From: Baffinella frigidus | Lineage: Eukaryota > Cryptophyceae > Cryptomonadales > Baffinellaceae | Assembly: GCA_026770585.1 (NCBI GenBank) | Contig: MU646305.1 | Location: forward strand, 810,256-826,408 | Length of the DNA: 16,153 nt | Reading direction: 5' to 3' | In this document: piece by piece, positions 1 to 6,346 of the stretch | Layout: every line of letters begins with the position of its first letter | Numbering within the stretch: the stretch's first letter is position 1 | Notes under the pieces: model-generated | The model's input: the letters and a program-made list of their open reading frames with translations, nothing else | The model's database searches: none | What the model was told of the DNA's origin: nothing | Program-made: the position numbers and the translations under genes

Positions 1-91
<91 letters not shown>
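1..91. repeat. (TA)n microsatellite
   Basis: Uninterrupted TA dinucleotides, about 45 units, running off the left edge, so the true length is unknown. Confidence 0.98.
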
Positions 92-94
<3 letters not shown>

Positions 95-105
95 TTCTGA
101 ATGAT

Positions 106-170
106 GTGGCTATTTGTATTGGCAGACATCGATCCGGATCGGCTTGATCAAGAGACGTTATTGGACCTGC
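106..170 (+). repeat. Dispersed repeat E, copy 1
   Basis: Carries the signature GGCAGACATCGATCCGGATC followed by a CTTGATCAAG...ACGTTAT block. Related copies lie at 297-330, 576-609 plus 775-796, 823-985 and 1164-1245, all in the same orientation. No coding potential is evident. Five degenerate copies within 1.2 kb suggest a local tandem or segmental origin. Confidence 0.75.
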
Positions 171-174
171 CGCC

Positions 175-277
175 AAACACCTTTTGGCTATCTTACGGGT
201 GGTGTGTGTGCTATGGTAAAGCTCTGTCGAGGCTAAAGATAGCACATTCCGCCCTTGAGATAACCCCAAAAGGTGTT
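175..277. repeat. Short inverted repeat element, about 103 bp
   Basis: AACACCTTTTGGCTATCT at 175-192 pairs imperfectly with AGATAACCCCAAAAGGTGTT at 258-277. It sits between two repeat E copies. It could be a small TIR element, but no target duplication is visible. Confidence 0.45.
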
Positions 278-296
278 CTGAATCGAATCTGCACAA

Positions 297-330
297 GAGG
301 ATCCGAATCGACTTGATCAAGACGTTATCC
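297..330 (+). repeat. Dispersed repeat E, partial copy 2
   Basis: Holds the GATCCGAATCGACTTGATCA and GACGTTATCC part of repeat E only. It is an uninterrupted version of the target hit by the family 2 element at 610-774. Confidence 0.65.
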
Positions 331-334
331 CACG

Positions 335-415
335 ACCCTAGACCCTAAACCCTAGGGTCTAGGGAGAGAGCACCCTAGACCCTAGACCCTGAGAGCACCC
401 TAGACCCTAGACCCG
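335..415 (+). repeat. Short degenerate telomere-like tract
   Basis: CCCTAGA and CCCTAAA heptamers in short runs separated by GAGAGCA, with a local strand switch (CCCTAGGGTCTAGGG) near 350-364. It resembles the long array at 12562-15031. The next 160 bases (416-575) show nothing I can name. Confidence 0.7.
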
Positions 416-575
416 GTCCGGACCTGCTAGCCTCCGGTGGCCATGTTAGTTTCGATCCGTATTACACGCACGTTTTCCACCGTTACCTTAAGTTAACGGA
501 GGTTCCACTTTTGCTTTGAGACGTTCCAATACCGACTTTTGTCTCGGTGGGCAGCGCAAGAGGAACTCTCCAATC

Positions 576-796
576 TGGCAGACACGCATCCCGATCAACT
601 TGATGAAGTTCATAGGCCAACGGACTAAAACTGGGGTAGTTAGGCCTACGGAATTGCCTAACGTAGGCCGTAGGGCTCCTATGACCAAAAATTCCTGGGA
701 TTTTGGCCTACAGTAGGAGGTCCTAGGCAATGCCGTAGGCCTAACTACCCCACTTTTAGTCCATTGCCCTATTAAAGTCGTTATCCGACCTTGCAC
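576..796 (+). repeat. Dispersed repeat E, copy 3, split by a family 2 element
   Basis: The 5' part (CTGGCAGACACGCATCCCGA and following CTTGATGAAGT) ends at 609. The 3' part (AAGTCGTTATCCGACCT) resumes at 775. Other copies read CTTGATCAAGACGTTATC without a break. The intervening 165 bp is the family 2 element, with AAGT on both sides. Confidence 0.75.
610..774. mobile_element. Family 2 MITE, copy 1, TSD AAGT
   Basis: Non-autonomous TIR element. The left end TCATAGGCCAACGGACTAAA pairs with the right end, whose reverse complement begins TAATAGGGCAATGGACTAAA. The inverted arms extend through GGGGTAGTTAGGCCTACGG to the centre. AAGT flanks both sides (606-609 and 775-778). No transposase is encoded. 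A 4-bp duplication with these ends does not match a superfamily I can assign; several superfamilies use 4-bp duplications. Confidence 0.85.
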
Positions 797-822
797 TTTG
801 GATCAACGATCAAGGATCGCTG

Positions 823-985
823 AAATGATATGGCATCTAAATCACATGGCCATTTGTGTTCACATGGCTGTTTGTGTATCTAAATCACATGGCTGTTTGT
901 GTGATATGGCATCTAAATCACATGGCTGTTTGCGTTGGCAGATGTCGACCCGGATCGACTTGACCAAGACGTTATCGAACCTGCC
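823..985 (+). repeat. Dispersed repeat E, copy 4, with internal tandem
   Basis: ATCTAAATCACATGGCTGTTTG is repeated about three to four times between 829 and 935, followed by the standard GGCAGATGTCGACCCGGATC block. The tandem expansion is unique to this copy; copy 5 has a single unit. Confidence 0.75.
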
Positions 986-1163
986 TTATTCTTCGGCTGC
1001 TTCCGGGAAATCATTCAGAGCAACGCCTTGCATAACAGAATCTAGTAGGTGACGCGATGAACCCTGGTAGATGGACGTTTTTTCGGGCGGCGGAGCCCTT
1101 TTTCGATTTCCCGTTCCCGACTCCCCGACCCCTACCCAGAATCCGCGCTGACCCGAAAAGTGC

Positions 1164-1245
1164 AATATGGCATCTAAATGACATGGCTGTTTGCGTTGGC
1201 AGATGTCGACCCGGATCGACTTGATCAAGACGTTATCGGACCTCC
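1164..1245 (+). repeat. Dispersed repeat E, copy 5
   Basis: ATGGCATCTAAATGACATGG, then GCAGATGTCGACCCGGATCG and CTTGATCAAGACGTTATCGG. It is the cleanest single copy. Between copies 4 and 5 (986-1163) I see only unassigned DNA. Confidence 0.75.
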
Positions 1246-1260
1246 CTCTCGCGATCCACT

Positions 1261-1311
1261 TCGGCTCGATGCTCCAGGGCCGCCCGGGCTTGCTCCTCTC
1301 CTCCCGCACGT
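1261..1311 (+). repeat. 51-bp duplication, copy 1
   Basis: A GATGCTCCAGGGCCGCCCGG block ending in CTCCTCTCCTCCCGCACGT recurs almost unchanged at 1670-1720. The CTCCTCTCCTCCCGCACGT end also occurs alone near 1402-1421. Confidence 0.8.
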
Positions 1312-1316
1312 GCGCC

Positions 1317-1430
1317 CCCCTTACCCTCATTAGAGACAACCTCCATTACCCTAACGAGAGACAACCTCTGTATGCTCCCCTTACCCTCATCAGACAGGTT
1401 TTCTCCTCTCCTCCCGCACGTACGCCCCCC
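1317..1430 (+). repeat. AGAGACAACC minisatellite, tract 1
   Basis: Irregular tandem of TTACCCTCAT/C and AGAGACAACC units. Related tracts are at 1809-1921 and 2396-2495. Unit spacing varies, so this is an old, degenerate array. Confidence 0.6.
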
Positions 1431-1510
1431 GCAGATTCCGTGTGAAGCGCACCGTTTCGTGTCATCTTAAGGGTGAAATTTGCTATCGTGGCCTTGATAT
1501 AGCTTTAATA

Positions 1511-1610
1511 TCCCTTAAGTGGCGGACGGGCGATTAATCGCCCTAACTCGCCGTAGGCAGGTCCTAGGGCCCTACCGTAGGGCGTATGAGCCTACTCGCC
1601 ACTTAAGGGA
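1511..1610 (+). mobile_element. Family 3 MITE, copy 1, TA-flanked, 100 bp
   Basis: TCCCTTAAGTGGC at the left and GCCACTTAAGGGA at the right, flanked by TA at 1509-1510 and 1611-1612. The interior carries the shared core TCCTAGGGCCCTACCGTAGG. TA duplication and short perfect TIRs fit a Tc1/mariner-type mechanism by general knowledge of that superfamily; no transposase is encoded. Confidence 0.85.
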
Positions 1611-1669
1611 TAGTACTGAACCCACTTGTGAGATAGAAAATCGTGGTTTAGATGGTATGGGTTTCCTCG

Positions 1670-1720
1670 TCGGATCGATGCTCCAGGGCCGCCCGGGCTT
1701 GCTCCTCTCCTCCCGCACGT
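1670..1720 (+). repeat. 51-bp duplication, copy 2
   Basis: Near-identical to 1261-1311. The outer arm of the 435-bp palindrome begins directly after it. Confidence 0.8.
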
Positions 1721-1808
1721 ATGATCAGACCTAGGACCCTACAGTAGGAAACCCGTAGGGGCATAGGAAGGTTCCTACGGATAGAGAACAGGTCTCGCTC
1801 TCCTCCCT

Positions 1809-1921
1809 TAACCTCCTCACCCTCACGAGAGACAACCTTGAGAGGGGGGGCTTACCCTCACCACAGACATCCGTTGCCCCCCTTACCCCCCTCACCCTCC
1901 TTACCCTCACGCGAGACAACA
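1809..1921 (+). repeat. AGAGACAACC minisatellite, tract 2
   Basis: ACCCTCACGAGAGACAACC and TTACCCTCACGCGAGACAAC units separated by G- or C-rich spacers. It appears inserted in, or expanded within, the left half of the large palindrome. Confidence 0.6.
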
Positions 1922-2068
1922 ACCAACCCTCACGGCTTGGGCAAATCGACGATTTTCGATTCGGGATTTCAAGGGGGTTGAAGTCGGAATCCGACTTCAA
2001 CGGCTCCAATTCCCCTTGAAATCGGGAAATCGAAAATCGTCGATTTGCGCAAGCCGTGAGGGTTGGTG
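1922..2068. mobile_element. Family 5 palindromic element, copy 1
   Basis: The arms start CCAACCCTCACGGCTTG and run about 55 bp through GCAAATCGACGATTTTCGAT toward a GGAATCC-like centre near 1990. The ends match those of the element at 6164-6307 although the interiors differ. No clear target duplication. Confidence 0.7.
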
Positions 2069-2079
2069 GATAGGAGGGA

Positions 2080-2185
2080 GAGCGAGACCTGTTCTCTATC
2101 CGTAGGAACCTCCCTATGCCCCTACGGGTTGCCTACTGTAGGGTCCTAGGTCTGATCGCTTGAGGGTTATTCACGAATCCCTTCC
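2080..2185 (+). repeat. Family 4 repeat, copy 1
   Basis: A TATCCGTAGGAAC start, the core CCTACTGTAGGGTCCTAGG, then TCTGATCGCTTG and a GGGTTATTCACGAATCCCTT end. Almost identical to 8082-8180. It has no obvious TIR. A second inverted partial copy forms the left arm at 1723-1785. A lone family 5-like GGGTTGGTGG end follows at about 2188. Confidence 0.75.
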
Positions 2186-2219
2186 AAGGGTTGGTGGACC
2201 CTTTGGGGCGTCCGGGCGT

Positions 2220-2375
2220 TCATAGGCTAACGGACTAAAAATGGGGTAGCTAGGCCTACGGTATTGACTACGGTAGGCCGTAGGGGCCTAGGGGGGCTCC
2301 TACGAAAACCCCTACGGCCTACCGTAGGTAATACCGTAGGCCTAACTACCCCATTTTTAGTCCGTTACCCTATTA
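2220..2375. mobile_element. Family 2 MITE, copy 2
   Basis: TCATAGGCTAACGGACTAAA at the left and TTTAGTCCGTTACCCTATTA at the right. The interior is an almost continuous palindrome with CCTACGGTAGGCC-type motifs. The flanks GCGT and GCTT match at three of four positions, consistent with a decayed 4-bp duplication. Confidence 0.8.
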
Positions 2376-2395
2376 GCTTGCTGCTCCCTCACGTT

Positions 2396-2495
2396 TTCCC
2401 CATTACCCTCACCAGAGACAACCTAGAGAGGTTGGTAATTCATTGCCAGACAACCAGAGCGGTAACGTATTGCCAAACAACCAGAGACAACCTAC
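2396..2495 (+). repeat. Minisatellite tract 3
   Basis: Units such as TTACCCTCACCAGAGACAAC, CATTGCCAGACAACCAGAGC and ATTGCCAAACAACCAGAGAC. More diverged than tracts 1 and 2. Confidence 0.55.
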
Positions 2496-2531
2496 GTCTA
2501 CGTGATTCCCACTGAACTCCGATTTCGTCAA

Positions 2532-2632
2532 TTTCTGGGGATACTACCCCGTGTAGGATGACCGGAGTGACTTTACACAGTCACGTCCACTATAAAGAGT
2601 CCTGTAAAGTCACTCCGGTCATCCTGCACGGG

Positions 2633-2675
<43 letters not shown>

Positions 2676-2682
2676 CCAGAAA
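2532..2682. mobile_element. 151-bp inverted repeat element with CT expansion
   Basis: The ends TTTCTGGGGATA and TATCCCCAGAAA pair. Inner arms at 2556-2577 and 2603-2624 are perfect 22-bp complements around a 25-nt loop. A CCCCGTG/CACGGGG block pairs between them. The right arm is interrupted by a (CT)18 tract where the left arm has only a few bases. Likely a MITE; the target duplication is not resolvable. Confidence 0.75.
2636..2671 (+). repeat. (CT)18 microsatellite
   Basis: An uninterrupted CT run of 36 bp inside the right arm of the hairpin element. The 270 bases after the element (2683-2951) hold only short local hairpins and no recognisable feature. Confidence 0.97.
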
Positions 2683-2955
2683 AATGCCGTCTGGCAAAAG
2701 ACGGAGTTTGCACGTCAAACTCAGGTTGGCAAAACTCATGATCGAGGGCCCCCCCGTATTCCAATCAGTGCGGGTATTTAGTTTAAATCATCTAGGCCCG
2801 TCTTGAATTGCTGACGTTGCCCTAATTTCTGAAGGAAGGTCATATTCCCTATGGCAGCGAGTACTTAGGTTGGATACTCGCCTGCATGAAATCACACCAG
2901 CTCGCACCAAGAAGGGCCTCCCCCCCGAGCTCCTTGCCACGTCCAGACATGACTT

Positions 2956-3099
2956 TCATCTAGAAAGATAACTGAATTAGTCCCCTAATTAGCGTTTTTA
3001 TTTAATTAGGAGGCCTAGTTAAATTCACTATGCCCTAACTAATTTCTCCTATTCAATCTCCTATTGGAGAGGAACTGCTTCAGTTATCTTCCGAGATGA
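2956..3099. mobile_element. 144-bp TIR element, TSD ACTT
   Basis: The left end TCATCTAGAAAGATAACTGA pairs with the right end TCAGTTATCTTCCGAGATGA (18 of 20 complementary). It is flanked by ACTT at 2952-2955 and 3100-3103. The AT-rich interior is unlike the other families. The 4-bp duplication and the TCAT start match family 2, so the two may share a mobilising enzyme. Confidence 0.8.
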
Positions 3100-3175
3100 A
3101 CTTGTTCGAACACACGGTCCCACGCCGCTCGTATGTTGGTCCTAGGCTCCTATGCAGACGCCTACTGTGCCTGTA

Positions 3176-3291
3176 CAGGGGTACCTCGCTCATAAGAACC
3201 CCCCCCCCCCTAGGACCACCAGAGGACCCTAGGCATGGTCCTACTGTAGGGTCCTAGGGGGTGGCAGTTTCTTATGAGCGAGGTACCCCTG
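3176..3291. mobile_element. Family 1 MITE, copy 1
   Basis: Both ends carry CAGGGGTACCTCGCTCATAA in inverted orientation. TA flanks at 3174-3175 and 3292-3293. The interior pairs an oligo-C run with an oligo-G run around CCTAGG and carries CTACTGTAGGGTCCTAGG. Translating either strand gives the same spurious peptides seen in other copies; it is not a gene. Confidence 0.9.
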
Positions 3292-3351
3292 TACTGTGCA
3301 TGGAGCTCCCTCTGTCTCAGCGGACCATGGTTTTGAGACGCCCATGAACAG

Positions 3352-3649
3352 GGGTTACTCGCGAATATGGGCACGCACCTCTGCAGGGTCCTACGGCCCA
3401 CACGAGGCTATGCATGCGAACAGAATAAAAGAATATTTTTAAAAATTGTGGGAAATGATCACGTTTCCTCCTGCTTTTCCCGGCGGAAACGTGATCAAAT
3501 GCTGACTTTTGGCGTGTTTCCTGGGCAATAATCCAATAGCTGACTTATGAATCTGTTCGCATGGATAGCCTCGTGTGGTACGGCAGCTCTAGTCCTAGGA
3601 GAAAAGAACCACCCTGGGGGCGATGCGTGTCCTTATTCGCGAGTAACCC
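3352..3649. mobile_element. 298-bp imperfect inverted repeat element
   Basis: GGGTTACTCGCGAATA (3352-3367) pairs with TATTCGCGAGTAACCC (3634-3649). A second arm pair, CACACGAGGCTATGCATGCG near 3399 and its complement near 3556-3577, and a third, GATCACGTTTCC with GGAAACGTGATC (about 3458-3496), are nested inside. The arms are separated by unpaired stretches. No target duplication seen. Confidence 0.7.
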
Positions 3650-3670
3650 ATATCCATTAAGTGGCCCACA

Positions 3671-3787
3671 TCCCTTAAGTGGCCAGCGGGTCAAAAACGA
3701 CCCACAGGTCGAAAACGACCCGCAGGAGGTCCTGGGCAGGTCCTAGGGCCCTACGGTAGGGCCCATGAGCCTACTGGCCACTTAAGG
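3671..3787 (+). mobile_element. Family 3 MITE, copy 2, variant
   Basis: Left end TCCCTTAAGTGGCC, right end GGCCACTTAAGG, core GTCCTAGGGCCCTACGGTAG. It is longer than the 100-bp norm because GGTCAAAAACGACCC / GGTCGAAAACGACCC is duplicated inside. A partial left end (TCCATTAAGTGGC) lies just upstream at about 3653. Confidence 0.7.
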
Positions 3788-3877
3788 TACCGGCCACTTA
3801 ACACTGATCACTTAACACAAGTGACCTACCGGCCACTTAAAATTACCGGCCACTTAACACTACCGGCCACTTAACAC
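3788..3877 (+). repeat. 17-bp minisatellite derived from family 3 end
   Basis: TACCGGCCACTTAACAC occurs at about 3788, 3827, 3844 and 3861, with a degenerate stretch between the first two. The unit contains GGCCACTTAA, the terminal sequence of family 3. Confidence 0.8.
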
Positions 3878-3987
3878 TGATATCCGTTCCCCTCGAGCAG
3901 GGCGGGGTTCCTCGGGTTGTTTGGCTCCGTCGCGAATTTCGTGGTCCGGTACCGCAACAACCGCGGCGCGTGAAGCGCTTCGCATCT

Positions 3988-4153
3988 TCATAGCCTAACG
4001 GCCTGAAAACGGGGTAGTTAGGCATACGGCATTGCCTAGGACCTCCTACCGTAGGCCGAGGGATCCTAGGACCAAAAAGTCTCGGCCTACGGTAGGAGGT
4101 CCTAGGCAATGCCGCAGGCCTAACTACCACATTTTCAGGCCGTTACCCTATTA
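3988..4153. mobile_element. Family 2 MITE, copy 3, TSD ATCT
   Basis: TCATAGCCTAACGGCCTGAA at the left, CAGGCCGTTACCCTATTA at the right. ATCT flanks at 3984-3987 and 4154-4157. The interior contains GCCTACGGTAGGAGGTCCTA and its inverted partner. Length 166 bp agrees with copy 1. Confidence 0.88.
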
Positions 4154-4175
4154 ATCTGGGTTCAGGAGCCGAGTA

Positions 4176-4275
4176 TCCCTTGAGAGACCATAGGGTGAAT
4201 ATTCACCCTAACTCGCCCTAGGCAGGTCCTAGGGCCCTACGGTAGGGCGTATGCACCTACTGGCCACTTCAGGGA
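4176..4275 (+). mobile_element. Family 3 MITE, copy 3
   Basis: TCCCTTGAG at the left and CTTCAGGGA at the right, exactly 100 bp, flanked by TA at 4174-4175 and 4276-4277. Core GTCCTAGGGCCCTACGGTAG present. Confidence 0.8.
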
Positions 4276-4277
4276 TA

Positions 4278-4377
4278 CCCCTGCTGTGGCGAGTAGGCCC
4301 ATACACCCTACCGTAGGGCCCTAGGACCTGCTACGATCTCTTGGCGGTCGAATTTGACCGCTTGGCCACTTAAGGGA
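4278..4377 (-). mobile_element. Family 3 MITE, copy 4, abutting copy 3
   Basis: Opposite orientation to copy 3. The left end is decayed (CCCCTGCTGTGGCGAGTAGG), the right end GGCCACTTAAGGGA is clean. It is 100 bp, and its left TA is the right TA of copy 3 (4276-4277). After it, 4380-4548 shows nothing nameable. Confidence 0.75.
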
Positions 4378-4550
4378 TAAGCCAGTCGGAAGGGTCCTAA
4401 GTGGACGCCTCCACTTTACCTCCTCCCCAAGGGTTCTGAGAGCCGAGTCAGGTTATGAACCTGTGGTCGGGCCTTAGGGGTTAACGTTTTGGGCTGAGCA
4501 CCTCAGGGGCGTAGAAGCGACTCCGGGTTAGGGTCGACGCTCGCCCCCTA

Positions 4551-4651
4551 TCCCTTAAGTGGCCAGTAGGCTCATACGCCCTACTGTAGGGCCCTAGGAC
4601 CTGCCTAGGACCTCTTGGCCGTCAAATTTGACGGCATGGCCACTTAACGAA
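4551..4651 (-). mobile_element. Family 3 MITE, copy 5
   Basis: TCCCTTAAGTGGCCAGTAGG start, CCACTTAACGA end, TA at 4549-4550 and 4652-4653. It carries an internal TCAAATTTGA palindrome. A family 1 element begins immediately after its right TA. Confidence 0.8.
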
Positions 4652-4653
4652 TA

Positions 4654-4873
4654 GGGTTACCTCCCTCATAAGAAAGCGCCTCCCCCCAGGACCCTACAGT
4701 AGGCCTGTGCCTAGGGCCCTATGGTGGTCCCATGGGGGGAGGGCTGTTTCTTATGAGCGAGGTACCGCGATCCGAAAGCAAAAATGCTTTCTCTGCAGAT
4801 CCCTTCTACGGAACGGCGTGTCGTTGGCATATGTTGGGCGAAATTAAAACCTAAAGGACCTAAAGGACCCCTG
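4654..4873. mobile_element. Family 1 MITE, copy 2, right end split by repeat D
   Basis: Left end decayed (TTACCTCCCTCATAAGAAAG). The right arm reaches GAGCGAGGTACC at 4766, then repeat D occupies 4767-4869, and the missing CCTG plus TA resumes at 4870-4875. This explains why the right end otherwise looks truncated. Confidence 0.7.
4767..4869 (+). mobile_element. Repeat D copy 1, retroposon-like
   Basis: Starts GCGATCCGAAAGC, contains CTTTCTCTGCAGATCCCTTC and GGCGTGTCGTTGGCATATG, and ends CCTAAAGGACCTAAAGG. ACC precedes it (4764-4766) and ends it (4867-4869), a possible 3-bp duplication. Related copies: 5574-5893, 8838-8921, 9480-9562 (minus) and 11351-11556. They differ at the 5' end but share the 3' CCTAAAGGA units, as expected for 5'-truncated retroposition. 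Confidence 0.7.
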
Positions 4874-4925
4874 TACATCGCGTCCGACGCGCGGGCTGGG
4901 GGCAACGCTCCGACGTTCGCAAGCC

Positions 4926-5045
4926 CTCAAGAAGTGCCTGCCGCATAAGGAGCCGCGTCCCCCCCCTTAGGACCACCGTAGGGCTAGAGAGGCCTACTGT
5001 AGGGTCCTGGGGGGGGGGGGGCTCCTTATGAGCGAGGTACCCGTG
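4926..5045. mobile_element. Family 1 MITE, copy 3, decayed
   Basis: The right end CTCCTTATGAGCGAGGTACC is recognisable and followed by CGTG then TA. The left end is diverged (GCCTGCCGCATAAGGAG). Internal C-run/G-run and CTACTGTAGGGTCCT are present. Confidence 0.65.
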
Positions 5046-5046
5046 T

Positions 5047-5121
5047 AGATCGTAGGGCCATAGATAGGCCTACTGTAGGGTCGTATGGGGGCGGCGGCTC
5101 TTTGTGAGCGAGGTTCCCCTG
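5047..5121. mobile_element. Family 1 MITE, right-half fragment
   Basis: GGCCTACTGTAGGGTCG, then TTTGTGAGCGAGGTTCCCCTG followed by TA. No left end is present. Confidence 0.6.
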
Positions 5122-5188
5122 TACATGTAGGTCACACGAGAGCCCTGCCTAGAGGCGAGGGCGGTCGAGTGTTGGTCCTGAAGCCTTA

Positions 5189-5294
5189 CAGGGGTACCTC
5201 GCTCATAAGAAAACGCTTCTCCCTAGGGACCCCCATAGGGCTCTACTGTAGGGCCCTAGGGGGGGGGCGTTTTCTTATGAGCGAGGTACCCCTG
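5189..5294. mobile_element. Family 1 MITE, copy 4
   Basis: Intact CAGGGGTACCTCGCTCATAA ends on both sides with TA flanks. 106 bp. Core CTCTACTGTAGGGCCCTAGG. Confidence 0.9.
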
Positions 5295-5383
5295 TACATG
5301 TTGGGTGGATGGCTCAGTGGGGAACTCCGACAAACGTGGCCTCCGCGTGGGGAAATACATGAGAGAGAAACGTGCGTGTGTTA

Positions 5384-5501
5384 CAGGGGTTCCTCGCTCA
5401 TAAGAAACCGCCCCACCCTAGGACCCTACAGTAGGCCCATGCCTAGGGCCCTAGGGTGGTCCTAGGGGGGGGGGCGGTTTCTTATGAGCGAGGTAACCCT
5501 G
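5384..5501. mobile_element. Family 1 MITE, copy 5
   Basis: CAGGGGTTCCTCGCTCATAA start, TTATGAGCGAGGTAACCCTG end, TA at 5382-5383 and 5502-5503. The flanks resemble the region at 15186-15259, which lacks the element. Confidence 0.88.
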
Positions 5502-5517
5502 TACGCATCGAACCCAA

Positions 5518-5557
5518 CGCATGGCCACCATGTATTCCCTGCCCTGAAGGCCTTGTA
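5518..5557 (+). repeat. 40-bp duplication shared with 15219-15259
   Basis: GCATGGCCACCATGTATTCC followed by a GCCCTGAAGGCCTTGTA block recurs downstream. GCCACCATG looks like a translation start context, but the frame closes after a few codons, so I do not call a gene. Confidence 0.75.
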
Positions 5558-5573
5558 AGACTAGGACCACCTT

Positions 5574-5893
5574 TTGTGCGGTGGCGAGCGCGGTCCTCTG
5601 GATCAACTCAAGCACCCCAAGAGAGCCACCCTGTATCCCCTCTTCACGAGCCTCTGCACTGGAGAGCGAAACGCGATCCGAAAGCAAAAATGCTTTCTCT
5701 GCAGTCCTTTCTACAGGGGTACCTCGCTCATAAGAAACCGCACCCCCCTAGGACCCTACACTAGGACCATGCCTAGGGCCCTATGGTGGCCCTATGGGGG
5801 GGGCGGTTTCTTATCAGCGAGGTACCCCTGTACGGAAGGGCGTGGCGTTGGGCTATGTCGGGCGTATTTAAAACCTCAAGGACCTAAAGGTGC
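5574..5893 (+). mobile_element. Repeat D copy 2, long form, interrupted by family 1
   Basis: The long form starts with GGCGAGCGCGGTCC, passes through ACCCCAAGAGAGCCACCCTG and CTCTTCACGAGCCTCTGCAC, and reaches GCAAAAATGCTTTCTCTGCA. At TTCTA it is broken by the 117-bp family 1 element, then continues CGGAAGGGCGTGGCGTTGG to CCTCAAGGACCTAAAGG. The uninterrupted equivalent is at 11351-11556. I found no conserved domain in its frames. Confidence 0.8.
5714..5830. mobile_element. Family 1 MITE, copy 6, inside repeat D
   Basis: Intact ends, TA at 5712-5713 and 5831-5832. The equivalent site in the 11351-11556 copy has a single TA (TTTCTACGGAAGGGCG), a direct filled/empty comparison. Confidence 0.95.
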
Positions 5894-5979
5894 CGAGGCG
5901 GAGTGTAGATGCAAAGGTCACTCGAAAACAAGGTCTAACACACTTCGGAGCATCGGGTGGCCCTGTGCTTATGAGCGTA

Positions 5980-6097
5980 CAGGGGTACCTCGCTCATAAG
6001 AAACCGCCGCCCCCTAGGACCCTACAGTAGCCCTATGCCTAGGGCCCTATGGGGGTCCTGGGGGGGGGGGCGGTTTCTTATGAGCGAGGTACCCCTG
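5980..6097. mobile_element. Family 1 MITE, copy 7
   Basis: Intact CAGGGGTACCTCGCTCATAA ends, TA flanks, 118 bp. It contains long C and G runs able to pair. Confidence 0.92.
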
Positions 6098-6163
6098 TAG
6101 GACCACCCTGGTGCGTGACCTTGTTGTCGAGTAGCCCCTAAATTCGCTATGTTGTTTCGGCAA

Positions 6164-6307
6164 CCACCAACCCTCACGGGAGGACCAAATGATGGATTTT
6201 GTTTTTCAAGATTCGCCCCAACAGACAGATCCCCCAAATCCGGGGGTCGGTTGGAATCAATCTAACATCTGAAATTGATCATTTGGTCTTCCCGCGAGGG
6301 TTGGTGG
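6164..6307. mobile_element. Family 5 element, copy 2
   Basis: CCACCAACCCTCACGGGAGG and its complement CTTCCCGCGAGGGTTGGTGG, with inner GACCAAATGAT/ATCATTTGGTC arms. The flanks TTCGCTATGTTGTT and GTTGGGTTTTCCGCGAGAGG are nearly joined at 6503-6552, which lacks the element. No clean target duplication. Confidence 0.78.
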
Positions 6308-6346
6308 AAGAAACGTTGGGTTTTCCGCGAGAGGATGCCGGGGCTA

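Larger units (their letters stand above)
1723..2157. repeat. 435-bp imperfect palindrome with nested palindromic element
   Basis: The outer arms 1723-1808 and 2072-2157 are about 86 bp each and almost identical inverted copies, from GATCAGACCTAGGACCCTAC to GGTCTCGCTCTCC. The centre holds the family 5 palindrome at 1922-2068. The left side has about 113 extra bases (1809-1921) of AGAGACAACC/TTACCCTCA minisatellite, so symmetry is broken on one side only. The right outer arm continues as family 4 to about 2185. Confidence 0.85.

Noticed and set aside
5085-5999. Several overlapping plus-strand ORFs of 60-141 codons
   Set aside because: They run through family 1 and repeat D sequence and repeat the same peptides in each copy; no domain or codon-level constraint.
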